From assembly GCA_024362935.1 (NCBI GenBank), contig JANCRA010000001.1, positions 58,618,930 through 58,682,929 of the forward strand: a stretch of 64,000 bases of DNA. Reading direction: 5' to 3'. The translations under genes and the position numbers were made by a program. The stretch is from Setophaga petechia (lineage: Eukaryota > Chordata > Aves > Passeriformes > Parulidae). The notes beneath the pieces were generated by a model, which searched no databases, was not told the DNA's origin, and saw only the letters and a list, made by a program, of their open reading frames with translations. Below are positions 1 through 13,960 of this stretch, piece by piece (the first letter of the stretch is position 1; the number at the start of each line of letters is the position of its first letter).

Positions 1-3000
1 ACAGGCGAGAGATCCTGCTTGTCGGTCTCAGGAGAAAGTGGTGGAGCTGAATATCCAAAGGATGAAAAGCCTCAGGTTTTTTGTCATGTAAGTGAATCTG
101 CCTCTCCCCAGTGAGTTCTCTTGTGCTCACACTGCTGGTGTTGGATTCACTTCCCAAGGACCAGCCCTTCTCCATTGCAGTGGCTGTCTTGGAGCAGACA
201 CACACCCTGCACAACTGCCTCAGGGGGTCTGTGCACTTGGCACACAAGTTCTAAGGGCACGAGTTGGAACATCTGGACTTCAATTTGCCCAAAGAGAGCT
301 GTTGGAGAGATGCATTTTGTTTGCATGTCCTTTTACTGATGTTTGTTACACGCCTTGTGTACCAGAGGCCAAGGAGGTGCCCTGCAGCATATGCAAGTGC
401 CTTTTCACTGGTATTTACTCATTGCAGTGAGCCATTTTGTACCTACAGCAACATACTCTGACTTGATTTTTTTCAAGCTTGGTTACTCATAAGTGAAAAG
501 GAAGGTCTACTTAGGGGCCACAATTCAGCAGGAGACTACTTAGTGAAATGTTTTTCTAGTTGGCTTTCAGGCCCAAGGAGGCTTTGGAAGTGAGAGTTTG
601 CTGGTCTTTTTTTGCCAGTGGAAGAAGTGGAGAGTGAAGCACCAGGTAAGCCTGTGCTATGCAAAATGAGACTTGGTGTCAGGACAGCATGAGAATAAAA
701 TAGAAGGATGACGATGGGAAGAAGGCAAGGCAGGAAGGAAAAGAAGGTGCTTGCTTTATTTTAGTTCTCTTTTTCCAAGCGGAGTCACTGCTTCCAGCAC
801 AGTGTTCCTCACCCCTGGGTGCTGTGTGCCCACCCTGCAGAAACACAGCCTCAGAGCAGGCCCCAGCTGTGTGTGAGGCATGGCTGCCTGACTGACTCAC
901 GGTGCACTTGGGCTGAGGGAATCTGCATGGCCTCACATTGCTGCAGGGAGTCAGCCCTGCTGAGCCCTTCCTTGATAAGTGACAGATGCTGCCAGCCTGG
1001 AATGGTGTGCTGCTGCTTACGGTGCTGAATTTCCTGCAGAACTGGCCTGTCAGAGGATCAGGATCATCTTTCCTAGCTCATTTATCAGGCTCAGACTCTT
1101 TGTGTAGTGGCATAATTGAGAGTCGTAAGCTTCTCCCCTTTCCAGCTGCACGTGCCAAAAACTGTCATTTCAAGAGGAGCCTCTGATTATGTGACTTGTA
1201 GGCAGGGCTACTTCAGCTATGGGAGGCAGCAGCTTAGCAGGGGCAAGCCAGAGACATCAAAAACCAGGATATTCCTTTCTCAAGGACAGAGCATTTGCCC
1301 TGTGAATGATCCAGCCTGGTGGAACCACCTGGCTTTTCCTGCAGCACATCTCTCACACTGGGTTGCCCTTAAGCCACTCAGCCCTGAACCTGCTCCACTG
1401 GCATCTGCAGCCACTGTGCATGTGTGCTGGGCGGCCACTGGAACATCTTCCCTAAATTCAGCTCCCATTTTCTGCTCAGCTGTGTGGGTGGCCTGCAAGT
1501 TTCCCTGATCCCAGCGAGGTCTGTTGCAAACACTGAGATGTAAGCCTGGGGACAGTATGGCTTTAAAGACCCTTGATTTGGTTTTGGAGGGAAGTGTAAG
1601 GAGCTGAATTGATGCTCAGAGTGCAGTGTCCCTGTCCTTCCTGCTGGTTGGGCCACACTGGTGGCTGGCACACAGGTAAGAGACAGTTTTTCCTTAGAGG
1701 TTTTCTGTTATTCTTAGTAACCCACAGTATACTTGGAAAATGACACACCAGGGTTTGTTCTCCATCCCACCTACAGTAAAAGTACAAATCTCATTGGTGC
1801 TGCTGCAGCAGTACAACCCTGCCTTGTGTTTGTGTACTAAGAACTAGCTGTGAAACAGATCACTTCTAAGTGACTCTCAACTTCATGCAAAAAAACTAAA
1901 ACAAGACTCCCCCCCAAAAAAACCCACTCCAACTCTCCCCTCCACCCCCAACAAAACCCCAAAATCAAACCCAAAAAATCGTATTCCTCTTGGCAAAAGA
2001 GCTTTGTAATTCTTTATACCTGTTATATGTTTTGTTTCATTTCTGGTCCATGAAATACACTCTAGCATCCCACAAGGAGAAGGCTAATTTGGTAATGCAA
2101 TTGATTTCATAATTAAGTTCAAAATAACTCCTGTCACCCCTGAAGGTTGCAGTTCTTAATGGATTGCCTTTAGACCATCCCTAGGAAGCAAGGCTTTGAG
2201 AATGATGTTCATTTTTCTTCCGTGAGTTCTTTTAAGAAATGGTGCTTGGGTAGATCAGTAACACAGTAAATGTTAAGAGAGGGGAAAGATGGGTCAGATT
2301 TGGTAACATGCAAGTTTGATGGCAAACAGCTAGAATTTCTTTCTGAATATTCATTTCAGTTCTCTCTTGTGTGATATGAGTGCAGATTTACTATTTGTGT
2401 TTTAACTTTTAAAGCTATCCTGAAAAGTATCGTGGCAAAGTGTGTTTGAAAGCAGACAATGTGCATGATAAATAATCTGAAGGATTCAGATTCAGTCAGA
2501 GCTGGATTCAGTCAGCTCCAGTGTTGTCAGAGGCAGGGTCTTCATAGCCCTGCTGATTTCAGTGAATGCTGGCGCAGAACCCAGTGCTGGCTGCTCCGTG
2601 GTCTGTGTGCCACAGAGCTCTGGTGTGGCTGCTCTTACCTTCCTGCGCCTTGCTCGGAACAGGGAAATGCCTGTAGAGGTCCCTATTGTACTGCAAATCC
2701 AGGAAACCGTTTGGGACTCCTCCTTTATGACCCAGTTGAGGAAGAAAGGCAAAGAAGTGCAGGTACTCATTAAAATCTCAGTGTAAGTAGTCATTAATTA
2801 TCATGACAGCAATAAAATCTTGTACTATGACTAGACTTGGGGCTGCTCCTACTCTCGCTGAACTGAGTGGAAGGGAGAGCAAGTTCTGTGAGCAGCAGAC
2901 CTGGGTGAGCTGGAGGAGGTGCGCACGAGAGGGAACTGTTTACTGGGCTGCTCTGGGAGCTCTGCTACTCTGGACCCTTTGGCTCTTGGCTGTGCAGGTG

Positions 3001-4125
3001 GGAAGAGCTCCCTCCCTCTCTGTGGCTGCCAGAGTTGGGAGCTGGGGCACAGGCTGGGTTTGGTTCAGAGCAGGGTTTGACTTGGTATGAAGCCCATGGC
3101 CTGTGGGCAAGCAAACCTCTAAATGAGAGGTTGCTTGAGTCAAATTGAAATTCTAATTCCATTTTTCATAAGTATAAACATAAAAATAGCCCATGAGACA
3201 CAGTTTCAACAGACAAATTAGGGTTAAAACTGCTCTAAATGCTTATTCTCTGGAGCAGTTTGGGATGAGCTGAACTTGGTAGTTGAGGTATGTCTTGCAT
3301 AGCCATTCTGGGGGATATTTCCATTTGATGGTTTGGGGGCTTTGCCCCATTGTGGAATTATGGCCATCTGTGATTGGTCACCTGCCTTAGCTCTGGGTTC
3401 AATTTTCTAGTTCATAAAAAGGTTAAAGGTATCCAAAGGTGAGGTTTTGATTCTATGTCTAAGGCCAAGTCAATTAAATGCTAATTTTTAATCAAAACTT
3501 CGTGTTGAATTTATCTGGTTGGTATTGGCAAGGAAGTTTCCTTGTATAGATTCTCTAATGCCATTTCTTTTATGAAGGTGTTTTGTCCTTTAATAAGCAG
3601 AAACACAGTTTACTGCATTTTAAATACCTGATATTCAAATGCCAGCTGTCTTTCCTGGCTAGGACTGAGCAAAACGTGGCATGGCAGCATTGCCCCTGTT
3701 ACGCTCTTTGCATAAATCTGTTATGCTCTTTGCCCTTTTTTTAATTGTTATTCAGGTTTTTTTGTCTGGGGGGCACAGGGAATGCAAGAACCTTCCTTTT
3801 TCCTCCTTCTCCAAGGCTGTTGTGCAGACAGGCCTCTCCGCAGCTCCCTATAGCAAACAGCACAGCCAGGCTCGAGACACCAGAGGACAGGGCTGAGCTT
3901 TGCAGGAATGTCTGAGTAACTCAGGCAAAGCTAATTTGTTTGACATCATTTCAATATGTAAGGCTGTCTGTTTGTGTCCCATTGTTATGGCAAATCCTTC
4001 GATGGATGGAATTTTATTGACTCGTGCTGGCTGCTCGGCAGAATCCGGCAGTGGGTTTGCCGGAAGCACTGTTCCAGGAGCTGCCTTAATAGGTGCCAAC
4101 ACTGAATTCAGAGGCTGTGTGGCAA
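1..4125. other. Intergenic region upstream of EREG, no gene recognised
   Basis: I see no exon with a recognisable protein family and matching splice sites here. Open frames reach 130 codons at most, on both strands, with composition typical of chance frames in GC-moderate vertebrate DNA. By synteny with other vertebrates EPGN should lie upstream of EREG, but I could not find its EGF cysteine pattern or transmembrane segment in this stretch. An A/C-rich low-complexity tract lies at about 1888-1984 and is listed separately. Confidence 0.6.
1888..1984. repeat. A/C-rich low-complexity tract
   Basis: About 97 bases made almost entirely of A and C runs on the plus strand (T/G on the other strand), including seven-base C and A runs. 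It is simple low-complexity DNA with no sign of coding. A minus-strand open frame crossing it is glycine- and phenylalanine-rich only because of this composition. Confidence 0.75.
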
Positions 4126-4465
4126 TGTAGGGGATAGAATATAAGAAAATAAAGATAGGGTAGAAAGTAATTTTACCCCTAAGGAGTTGTAGCTGGGCCA
4201 ATTTTCAAAGACTAGGAGGAGCAGGCCTGACTTTAACAGGCCACAGCTGTAACCAATGAGAAGAAGAGTCTATAAAAGAGTAGAGTGGCTGGTTGAGAAG
4301 GGAATTGGGTCAGGTGGCCACTTTGTGAAGAAGAAAGAGTCAGTGCTCTGAGGAGCAGCCCAGAGAAACACTAAGAAGGTCTAAAACTTTTGTGATAAGG
4401 AGATAACAGTATGGAACCCCTGCAGTAAGATGACCACAAGGCCACAGCGGGGCCTCACAGGGAGC
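4126..4465 (+). mobile_element. LTR-like interspersed repeat, copy 1
   Basis: This segment is clearly homologous to a second copy at about 49986-50276. Both begin with TGT and a G-rich stretch, share blocks such as TAAGAAAATA, GGAGTTG(T/C)AGCTG, the GGCCACAGCTGT block and GTCAGTGCTCTG in the same order, and end near a GATGAC block. This copy has a TATA-like TATAAAAG at about 4271-4278, roughly 150 bases from its start, as expected of a promoter in a long terminal repeat. No flanking retroviral genes are visible, so a solo LTR is the simplest reading. The family name and exact right edge are uncertain; similarity may extend weakly to about 4550. Confidence 0.6.
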
Positions 4466-7400
4466 TGTGGCAGCCTCGCCACAGGGAGGACCTGAGCACT
4501 TCTCCTGAGTGCATCCCTGGTCGGCTTCCTCTGGGCAGGATGAGTCAGGGACACGGGCCAGGAAGGGGACCTTTGGTTACAGGCCGTGCCAGCACATGCA
4601 AGATGGGGCTGAGAATTTTCTGCTTTTCCTCATCTTTTTAAATGGCTAGGGCATTGCATGTTCATGGGCGTTTCTTGAAGGGATGCTCTTCAGGCAGGCA
4701 AACTCAAGGAGGGCCTCCAAGTAGCCTTGTCTGTGTGATTCTTGGAAACTCAGCATCTCAGATGCCAAGTTTTTGGGTGTAAGTCTTTGTGTATTCTGAC
4801 ACAGTACTTCAGGAGCTTAATCTGCCTTGTGTCTCAGGATGGATGACTGCTGCACTGCCCTTTCAGGCTGTCCAGGTTTGCCAAAGCAAACCAATGCCCT
4901 GAAACACAGGCAGGACTCCCAAAGAGCTGAAAGAGGAAATTCTCTTGCCCTTTCCCCTTGCCTTGTTAATGCTTCTCTTGACTTTGGTGGCATGTTCACG
5001 ACATGTCTTGTGCAAATAGATATGAAAGTTCTCCCTCAGGCACTTCTCAGCCGTCTCCCGAATTCCTTTCTCCATCACTAACAACGTTTTCCATCAAGAT
5101 TACAGCAGGAAAAAAATGTTCTCTATGGGGTAGGTGCTCCCCTGTGCGTGAAAAGTGTGTGCAGGAGCCAAGAAACACCCGGAGTTTCTTCCTGATCGTT
5201 CCCAGGCAGAATGGAGAGTGACGCAGGGGAAGGGCATGACCTTACACCAACACAGACACTCCAAGACCTGCACAGAAGTGTCCGTGACCTCAGCATGACA
5301 GTGAGGAATTTGGGGTGCTCTGACCCAGTTGGGTGTCCACTTGCATTCCTCCCTGACCTTTTCCTTCTGGCCCAGCAGAGTTCCTTTCAGGGTCATCCTT
5401 CCTGGTCTACCCAAAAGAGGTGCCTCCCAGCCAGGAGCAGGTGACCTTGTGTAATTCAGCTGCCACATCCAAACTGCAGCCTGAAAGAACTTCAAAAGGG
5501 TTGTAAAGATGATTCCTAGTAAGGTTTGGTTTGATTCCTTTTTAAACCATGAGGCATTTGTGAAATGTACTGGTGGACTGTCTCCACTGAAGGCTTTTCA
5601 AGACAATCAGAGTAGGGCTCCGATTTTCCCAGTCAGCTCTGGCCTAACTCCAAGCCCTGCTGCAGGCTGTAATAAAGCATTTGTTGCCTTCAGAGGGTGC
5701 AGACTCAGGCTACTTGCACTGCCTTCAGTCCACAGGTATTAAGGTGTTTATGATTTTGAGTGCTGTGGGTTTCTTAAAAATTCCTATTTGTTTGTGGTGG
5801 TTTCTGGAGTGAGAAGCATCATGATGATCAAGAACAAGGTGAGAGATACAAGCCAAGGTGACAACAGTACGACAACAGTAGCAGCATGTACTCTGGATGC
5901 CACTTGAAGGTTAGAAACCCTGGGTGGAGGTGGAAACTCAGGGGCGCTTGGCCCCAGTGTGTGTGTGTACATAGGCACATTTTGGGTAAAGCCTCTTCAA
6001 GTCCTGGGCTGCCACGGGGTTTCAGGGGACTGCATTGTCCATAATTTCAGTGAATTGAAGTGAGACTGCTTCTGTCAATACAAGTAGTTCTGTGTATGTG
6101 CATTGAAAGAAAACATGACAGAGATGGGAGAAGAGTTCCCTTTGTCTTCCAAACATTAGAGTACATTTGTTTAGGATTGTGCATTTCTTCATTATTTGCG
6201 CATGCTTCATTCAGCACTTAAGCTGTGTGCTGAATTCCTATTATGCCAAAGGATATTTTCTGTGATCAGTATCCAGGTGACATGGAAAAGCATGGTCAAA
6301 TATTGACAGGAAGTGCCCCTCTATGTGTCTGATAAAAAATCTCAGACTTTAATGTGCATACCATACCTTGTGCTGATGAGGAGCTGAGGCTCTGCCCTAG
6401 TAGATATCAGGTGGTTCTGTAATGTTGAACAACAAGTTTTGTCTTTATTTCTCATAAAAATAATCTTTGTTGACCCAGAGCTTGGGCTCATGCAGATCAG
6501 TACATGTGCAGAAAGCCCTGCAGAAAACATTCCATTATCCTTCAAAGAACGCAGGGAAACGCAAATCCCACCACTGTGGGGTAGAGTTGGAGCCCCTGTG
6601 CCCCCTGCTCTGTCCCTCCTATGGCCCATGGAAGATTTGGAGTTGGGGGTTCTGCCCTGGGACAGGGGCAGGTCTGTATGCAAAAGGTACAGATCAGGGC
6701 CTGCTCAATCTTATTCTGCACCAGAGCTTTTGTCCAGTCCTTTCCACACAGAAATTCCCCTAGGGTCTATGGTCCTGTGCAGAATGCAAAAATGATAATT
6801 GATAGAAATTACAATTAATATAAATAAGACAAAATTACACTTCCATATGATTTAATGCAAACCCAGAGAAGTCCAAGCAGAGCTTTCCACATATCACCAA
6901 GAGTGGCATGGTGCAAAAGCAGCTTGATCTGCTTCAGGTGGCCTGTTAGTTCAGAGGCTGGACTGAATGTGGCTCCTGTCTCTTGTAAAGCAAGAAGCTA
7001 GCTGGGTGCCAGGCAGGAGCAAACATGGATTTAACCTGTGCTAAGGGTGAGCAAAGGGAATAGCATGGATTGCTGGGCTGAGCCTGGCGTGCACAGGGTC
7101 TGACCTGTCCTGGAGGAAGGAGGCCCAGAGGATAGCAGTCATGGCATGGGAATATAATGACCTGATGGTTTTCCACACTTAAATCTCTCTCTGTGGTCAC
7201 ATTTAACTTTCCCTTCTCCTGCAGTATGGATCAGCAACAGGAGCCTGGGAGGCAGCAGTGCTGCTCTGGCTCAGCATCCACAGAAGAAGCGATCCATGAG
7301 AAGGGCAGGAGTGGAGCACAGGGACAGAGATAGGAGTCCCTACCTCTGCACATGTTTGATAAGTTGCAGACCCTGTGCTTGCCTCCCTGCTGCTATCACA

Positions 7401-9680
7401 CAAATATCCAGATAGCCACAAGGATGCCACGGGGATGAAAGTGTTACAGCCTTTGGAGGTAGTTCAGAGATGCTGGGGCATGGTAAACCAGCACTTAGTC
7501 CATACCTAACACTTTGCATCTGTAGATGAAAATCCAGCCTTGCACCTAGTGTGACCTCTGGGGGAAGCAGACAATGTTGCAGTAGCCAGCTGAAATGATC
7601 CAAAGCCTCCCTCAGCCTGTCACGCTGCAGAGAAAGCGGAGCCTTCTCTGCCTCTGCTTTTGCTCCTTGCCTCCTTCAGCCCTGCCATCCATAAACAACT
7701 GGGGGGTGTTTTGGGAGTTACTAATTTTAATGAAGTGGTTTTAGGAATGTTTTGCCTCTCCAGAGCTTTCATAACATACAGTAATAGAGGCTTTTCGCAG
7801 GAGCAGTAAAGCCAATTGCTCCCACCCTCCCTTAGCATGCGGTAAGCTGTGTGTGTCCTGGCAGCCACGTGACTGAAAGTCGGAGCACGGCGCAGCACCT
7901 GGGAAGCTGGGAATGCCCTTGTGGAACAGGACAGGCTCCATGTCCTGCACACAAGCACCAGCCTGTGCTCTCCCACGCTTGCTGGGCCCACGACCTCTGC
8001 CAACTTGCGCACTTCTCTGGAACTGCTTATTTTGGAGATGATGGGGAGTGTTCTGTCACTGGGGATGCACATCCTTGCACTATGTTTTACTCTAAGCCCT
8101 AATTTTCTTTGCTTTTGAGGGCTTGCATCAGACTGTCAGGCACTATTGAACAGAGGCATTTGTATTTATCTACCTACCTTGTGAGGGAAAGGTAAGGAAT
8201 ATTTATGCTTCAAATGCCTCTCATATCTCCCCAAGGGCGTTTAGTTATCTGACTCCTTGGCTGTTGGTACACTTGCAGTGGGTGTAAGTTACAGCTTCCT
8301 CCTGCTCTATCTGCAAAGCAATCTGGATCCCAGCTGAGTTCATAGTGCAGTATGCAGTGGTATACCTTAGAACAAGTGGGGTCAGGACTTGATATTGCTT
8401 CCTTTGCCCCTTGTTTTAAATAAAATCAGTTCCTGATGATTTCCTTTCTAGTGAACGTCTATTGCAGGTGCGGCTGTCACTGTTCCAGTGGTGCTAATGA
8501 TGGGTTAGAAGGGTGTAACACAGGCCTGATATTTGCAGGTGACAGTAGGGATGTAACCAGAGCAGTCTGTGCCACTCACATGAGCAGAGGAGAAGAAAAT
8601 GGTGTCCTGTCTGGGAAGGTTTTGGGAACACCACTGAGGTTATGCTGGGAATCAGACTGAAATGAGACTGGTTCTAGTTTTTTCTTGCTTGTGACATAAC
8701 ATTAAAAGTCTTGTCCTTTTAGCCAAAGTCAGGGGGAAGTAGCTGAATGCTTTGCTGGCATCTGACCTGATGCTACCATGATTGTAGCCTGGAGTTACTG
8801 TTCTTCAAGGCACTTGTTTTTGGAGCTAGGGATGTCCTGTCAGACTACTTGGCATCAGCATACTCCCAGTAGTGGGTTGTTCACATGCGAATGCGTGGTG
8901 ACTCAACTCAGTCCTTCTACTTCTATGCCAAGAGCTCTTAGTATTGCTCTTCTGTTGTCTTCCTAGCTGGAGCTTCCCTCTGCATGAAAGCAATTCCTCC
9001 ATCCCTCAGAGCTGACTACCCAGTTTGTCAAATATGAGCCAACCAGGAGAGGTGTGCCTTGCTTTTAATGAAGTATTTAACTGACAGGGAATTTTGAGCT
9101 TCTCCCTAGCTCTGCTACGAGGTTCTGTCTTGAGATGCACTGCCAAAACAAAAGAGTTAGGTGCTATGACTTCTTTTTGAAAGCTATCTTTGGATTTACT
9201 GCAGAAAATTTGCAGATTACAGACAGGTATCTAATTATTGACCATCAAAAAACCCCATTTTGCAACACTGAAGAAACTCACAAAAAATTAGGTTTTTCTC
9301 TGTGTGTCACTTTCTTTGTTTAGCTGGAATGGATTGTTTATATGAAAGAGAGAAATCCCCTACCTTGAGGTAAAATGTAGCAACAAGCATTCCACCAGTG
9401 TAACTCCCTGGCCTTCTCTAACTGAGTGAGAGCTACACAGCATAAGCCTGTGGGAAATAATACCAACAGTAATGTATCATTCCTTTGACTTAAAATTCCC
9501 CAGAAAATGCTCTCCAAGTGCACCAGCTCTACAAACAACTTGTAGAAGCCGCGATGTAGAAGTCCTGGTATGTACCACGTGAGGCAATGAGTGGTCAGTA
9601 GGGGTTGTGCAATGTTACCAGTGAAGCCATAGGGGAGAGAGGCAGACTCGCTGCAGACAGGCATGCATCAGACCGGTCAA
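4466..9680. other. Intergenic, no gene recognised
   Basis: I find no exon of a known family and no CpG island in this stretch. The open frames, up to about 150 codons on the minus strand near 7.6-8.1 kb, do not resemble a protein family and lack supporting splice sites. Confidence 0.55.
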
Positions 9681-9689
9681 GCGCAGCTG

Positions 9690-9915
9690 AGGGGCTTCTG
9701 ACAGGATATTTACAAATGGGTGATATCCTGTTTATGGGAGCCATGTAAACAATCAAAGGCCGTTGCCCAGAGGCTCCACTGTTACTCAGACATGCGTAAA
9801 AGGCAGTTCTGACACGAGCAGTGCAGCGGGCGCTGCGATGGTGTGGCACGGCAATCAAAGCTGCTGCGCTGTAATTAAACACGCGCAGTGATGTACAGCA
9901 CATTGCATAAGGTGC
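9690..9915. promoter_or_regulatory. Candidate distal enhancer with TCF/LEF, FOX and homeobox motifs
   Basis: About 225 bases that look denser in motifs, and richer in CpG, than their surroundings. Two perfect TCF/LEF cores (ATCAAAG) lie at 9752-9758 and 9854-9860. A forkhead core TGTTTAT lies at 9729-9735 and an opposed GTAAACA at 9745-9751. TAATTA lies at 9872-9877. An inverted pair AGGATAT/ATATCCT flanks 9703-9729. The element sits about 7 kb upstream of the EREG start. The motifs are seen directly; enhancer activity is inference, and conservation could not be tested here. Confidence 0.35.
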
Positions 9916-12900
9916 AGTGTGAGACGCTGAGAAAGGGCTTGCAGAGAGACCTCTGGTTTAGTTTAGTTAACCTGTGTGCCCTTTAAAGTGGCTGCTTTGG
10001 AAAAATGGGTAATGAGCTTTGTGTACTGTAGCTCTTCCTGGAAATCTCTCTCCTGGTTCACAAAGGGGACTGTTATGGGAACAAAACGGGGGGGAAGGAT
10101 TGAGGAGGCAGGGTGGAGACAGAAGAGCAGAGCTGTGTTCTGGACAGGCTCTCAGATCTGGCATGTTTCACCTGAGACAGGTCTTCTGTGCTGGCTTAAT
10201 GGGCTTCAGGCTGATGTCAGGCTGCTTGTGTGATGGGTTTGGAGGTTTGGACAGGGAAGCTTAATCTGCGTGTGGAGCTGGAAAGGGAGTGTGTGATGCT
10301 TGAGGGGGTGACCTCGGCCGTAGGCACGCTGCAACTCAGAGGCCAAAAGTGTCTCATTCTGAGCATCTGATGTGCAACCTCACAAAAAAGGGGTTTTCAG
10401 GGATGTCTGTTGAAAATCCTCTAGAGGAACTATTGTTGTTCGGAAGTTTCATGAGGTTCAGAGACCAAATTTGTGGTTGGCAGCCTTGGCCAATTCATCC
10501 TTCTTCCCTAGCCCTTAACTTCCTTTCTGAAGGACACAGACCCTGCCTGCAGGAGAATCAATCAAGAACTGCTAGCTATAGCTCAGTGCTGTTGCTAATT
10601 TAATAGCATCACTGATCTAATTGAGCCCAGCCCTGGCCTTTGTCCTGTCCCACTTGATTTACACGCATGCGCTCCCGGTGTCATAAAGGAAATCTCCTGC
10701 CTCTCTTAAATAACACTAAGTACCAGGAACGAGGACGAGGGGGTGGATGTGTAGATACCATATCGAAGAGTTATGCGGGAAGTGGCACAGTCAGCCACTG
10801 CCACCTCCCCGCCAGGACATCCCGTTGCAGATTCCTGTCTTGTCCCATCTCTTACTTGCACTTCTAACAATCAGCACCCCCTGTACCCGTGGATGGAGAG
10901 ACAGACAAGTTCCCCGCGGCTGGGGCCTTCGCTCCTCATGGCCCTTGGGCAAACCCAGAGCTCCTTGCTGAGACAGCAGAGAAACATGCAGGCAATGAAC
11001 ACCTTTTATTTTGCTTTTTAGTATGGGAGGAATGCAGGCTGCACTCTTGAGATAGGTTGGGAAACAGCCAGGTCTGACCAAAGAACTGGGGTCTGTCTCC
11101 TTTCCTGGTAGCTGACAGCAGCCTGACCTGCATAAATGAGAGGAGAAAAATCAGCATTGTAGGCAGATTGTTTCCACCTGTGCAGGAGCTCTACCTGCCC
11201 TTCTCAGCCCCACAGAGGCCTACAGTCCTTCCCTGTGGCTTCCAGTCAGTACCCAGTTGGCTAATCCGTTTCTTCCGTGTGTAACCTAGGAACGGTGTCC
11301 AGGGAGACTTGGATACCTGAGATGATGTTCAGATCATTGATGGGAGGAGAGGGTGACTAGAAGATGATTTCACGTAGTCTTGGTCATTCCCAAACCAAAC
11401 CCCAGAGGTTTCCACATACCATGTGACTCATGGGCTCTCAAGAGTTGGTGGTACTGAATTCACTGGAGATCAAAGAATATGGATTTTATAGCAGGTTGGG
11501 CCCAGTCAGGGAAAACACCGAATGGAAATGTCTTGTTGGGTGTTGCTACATCAAGGTACTCCTGATCAGCTTCTTTCCCTTCTACCTCTGCCTGCAGGCA
11601 GAGAGCATAATATCCAGCCTGGCTCCCAGCTGATGTGAGCTGGAGGGATTATTTTTGCTGGAGTTGTAGGAGATCTTCACTGGGGGCCACAGTGTCCTAG
11701 TTTGAAACATGACTACAGCAATGAATTGGGCACCTGTGTTTATGGGCTCCCTAGGGCAGACTGTCTCATCACCTCTGCATGACAACAGCTAGCACAATAA
11801 AGGCCTGATCCTCACAGCCTTTTTTTTTTCCCTTTTTTTTTTTTTTTTTTGGTCACTTCAGTAATAGTAATGATTAACAGTAATTACCAGAACAGTAGTG
11901 GGAGTGTCCCATAATGCTAGTGGATGGGGGAATTCCACTAAGTGCATCTGCTACAGTGCTTAATGCTGGTTACCAGGCCAAACAAATACACCGGAGACCT
12001 GTGGCTCTTTCCTAGATTTGGTTTCTGGAACATATGCTGGCTGAGCTGGTTTCAGGTGGATTGCTGTTTACTCCATCATCCCTAATGACACATTTCTCCT
12101 GCCCAGGGTGCCCCAGCTCCTGTGTGCATGGCTGGCGTGCAGGTGACAGTCACTGCTGTGCTGCAGCCAAAACGTGGAGTCTGTGGACACCTGAAGTGCC
12201 AGTGGTGGAGCAGGGCCTGGGGTGAGTCACAGCTCGGTGCTGCTTTGGATTCAGCAGGCCCAGCGCAGGCAGGGAACAGCCTGCTAGACAGCCCTTCCTC
12301 TGCTCATATATGCTTGAGGTATAAGAGCAAAATATTTATTAAGGGCCAAAATAAACTTGCCAAAGGGAATGAAGCCAATGCAGCTGAGGCCTGTGGGAGC
12401 CAGGCTTCCCAGATGGAGCAGTGAAGAGTCAGGGGTTCTACTGATGGTGTGTGTGCAGTACATATTGCTCAGGCTTTAGCACAGGCCTTAGAGACTGGTG
12501 CTGTGCTTCAGCAGGTGTGTGCTTCTCATTGACAGTGTCTTCCTCTTGTCTTCCCCAGGCTGGCACCAGCGGTCCTGATGGGAGGTGCAGGAGAGGCATG
12601 CAAGGTCGAGATGGAGAGCCCACAGCTAGGAGAGACTGCTGTGCAGAAAACCTGAGAGGAGCTGGTGAGTTCCCTGTTGCAGTGGGCTTGCCATCATTTC
12701 ACTGTCCTGAGGGGGATGTCCATCTCTGGGCAGAGCCATCGGGTGGATGGGCTATAGGGTCATCCACCAGGAGCACCCTGCCATGTAGGAATTTCAGTTC
12801 TACTGGCCACTGATCAGAGGCATGAATGATGCTCCCCTGTGTGCACATAGTGACTTGTCAGGGAAGGCAGTCTTCACCTCTGCATGTGTTCTGCCTCTCA

Positions 12901-13960
12901 GCAGTTAATCATTGTCCTGGAGAACAAGAAATTCTGTGGAAGAGATGACTTAATAAACTGAAAAGAGCTGCTGATGGACAGAACAGCATGCAGGACTCAT
13001 GGGTAAGGGGCTGGTGTTCTCCCAGCTTGCTTGCAACCTACTACATGCTGTGGGGAAATCCCTTTGTTTCAGGCTTTTTTCTTCTATTATTCTGTTCTAT
13101 GTAATTGTTGTAAACAGTTCAGCCAAAACAAGGAGAAACAATTAATATATATAGGGACAGTGATATGGGGGGGACTTGGCTTGATACCAGTCTCAGCAAG
13201 GGCATGGGTTTGTTTAGCACCAAGTAAAGGCAGAAACCATGGAAAGACTCCACAAATTAGAAAGGCTTCAACCCCTCAGAGGCTAAGAAATCACTCAGCA
13301 TGGAGCACTGGGCTGTAATTAGGAAAGGGAAATCACCAGCTGAGCATTAAGAAGTTCTTGCTGCCCGTGAGATGTGTTGAGGCATTCAGGATTTGCCCAG
13401 GGGAGAGTAATGGCAAAGTCATACAAGCCAGGAGAATGAAGTTTTAAAAACTGCCCTTTAGGGAAGAATGCAGCATGAACTAGGAGACCTGTCTCCCTTT
13501 TCAATGCCATCTTCTGAGATGGATGAGAATTAGCTGCTTGGGTTTTTTTTTTCCTTTCTTTTTTAAATTGCTGGTTAATGGTGACCCAAGAAGTTGGCAA
13601 AGAAGTCAGTGAATTTGGGGAATTGTTCTTTATTTTTAATAGCACAACATCTTTGTTGTCCAGTAACTTTGACCTTGTGCTGTGTTTACAGGAAGAGACA
13701 TTGGCCACTTTCAGCCCTGGGTGTAGAATTTGAACTCTCATAGTTTATAGGAGAGAGTGGTTGTTTAATTCATCCCTTCCATTCACGGCAAATTTGAATC
13801 TGACCTTTAAACGGAGTAATTTGGTTCAAGGTTTTTCTCTACTCCATTTCCTCCAGTCAGTTGCGTCTACGTATTCCAGTTAAAAATACTTTCCCTTCTT
13901 AGGGCATTTGTCCTAAGGGCATGTTCCCATGAGTCTCGAGATTTTTACCATTTATGATTT
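9916..13960. other. Intergenic, no gene recognised
   Basis: No recognisable exon. The stretch contains a poly-T tract at 11820-11850 and otherwise unremarkable sequence with short chance open frames on both strands. Confidence 0.55.
11820..11850. repeat. Poly-T tract
   Basis: Thirty-one bases of T interrupted by three C residues. It could be the reverse complement of an old poly(A) tail, but the neighbouring sequence shows no processed pseudogene that I recognise. Confidence 0.85.

Noticed and set aside
350..470. A short frame reading CKCLFTGIYS near the window start resembles the EPGN segment with EGF cysteines 5 and 6.
   Set aside because: It lacks the final cysteine in frame, a proper phase-2 acceptor and the following transmembrane segment. 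Likely chance.
7620..8072. A 150-codon minus-strand open frame.
   Set aside because: No recognisable domain, start context or splice sites; it is of a length expected by chance in 64 kb.
8436..8660. A cysteine-rich frame (VYCRCGCHCSSG).
   Set aside because: Cysteine spacing fits no EGF or other domain I know, and the frame is short.
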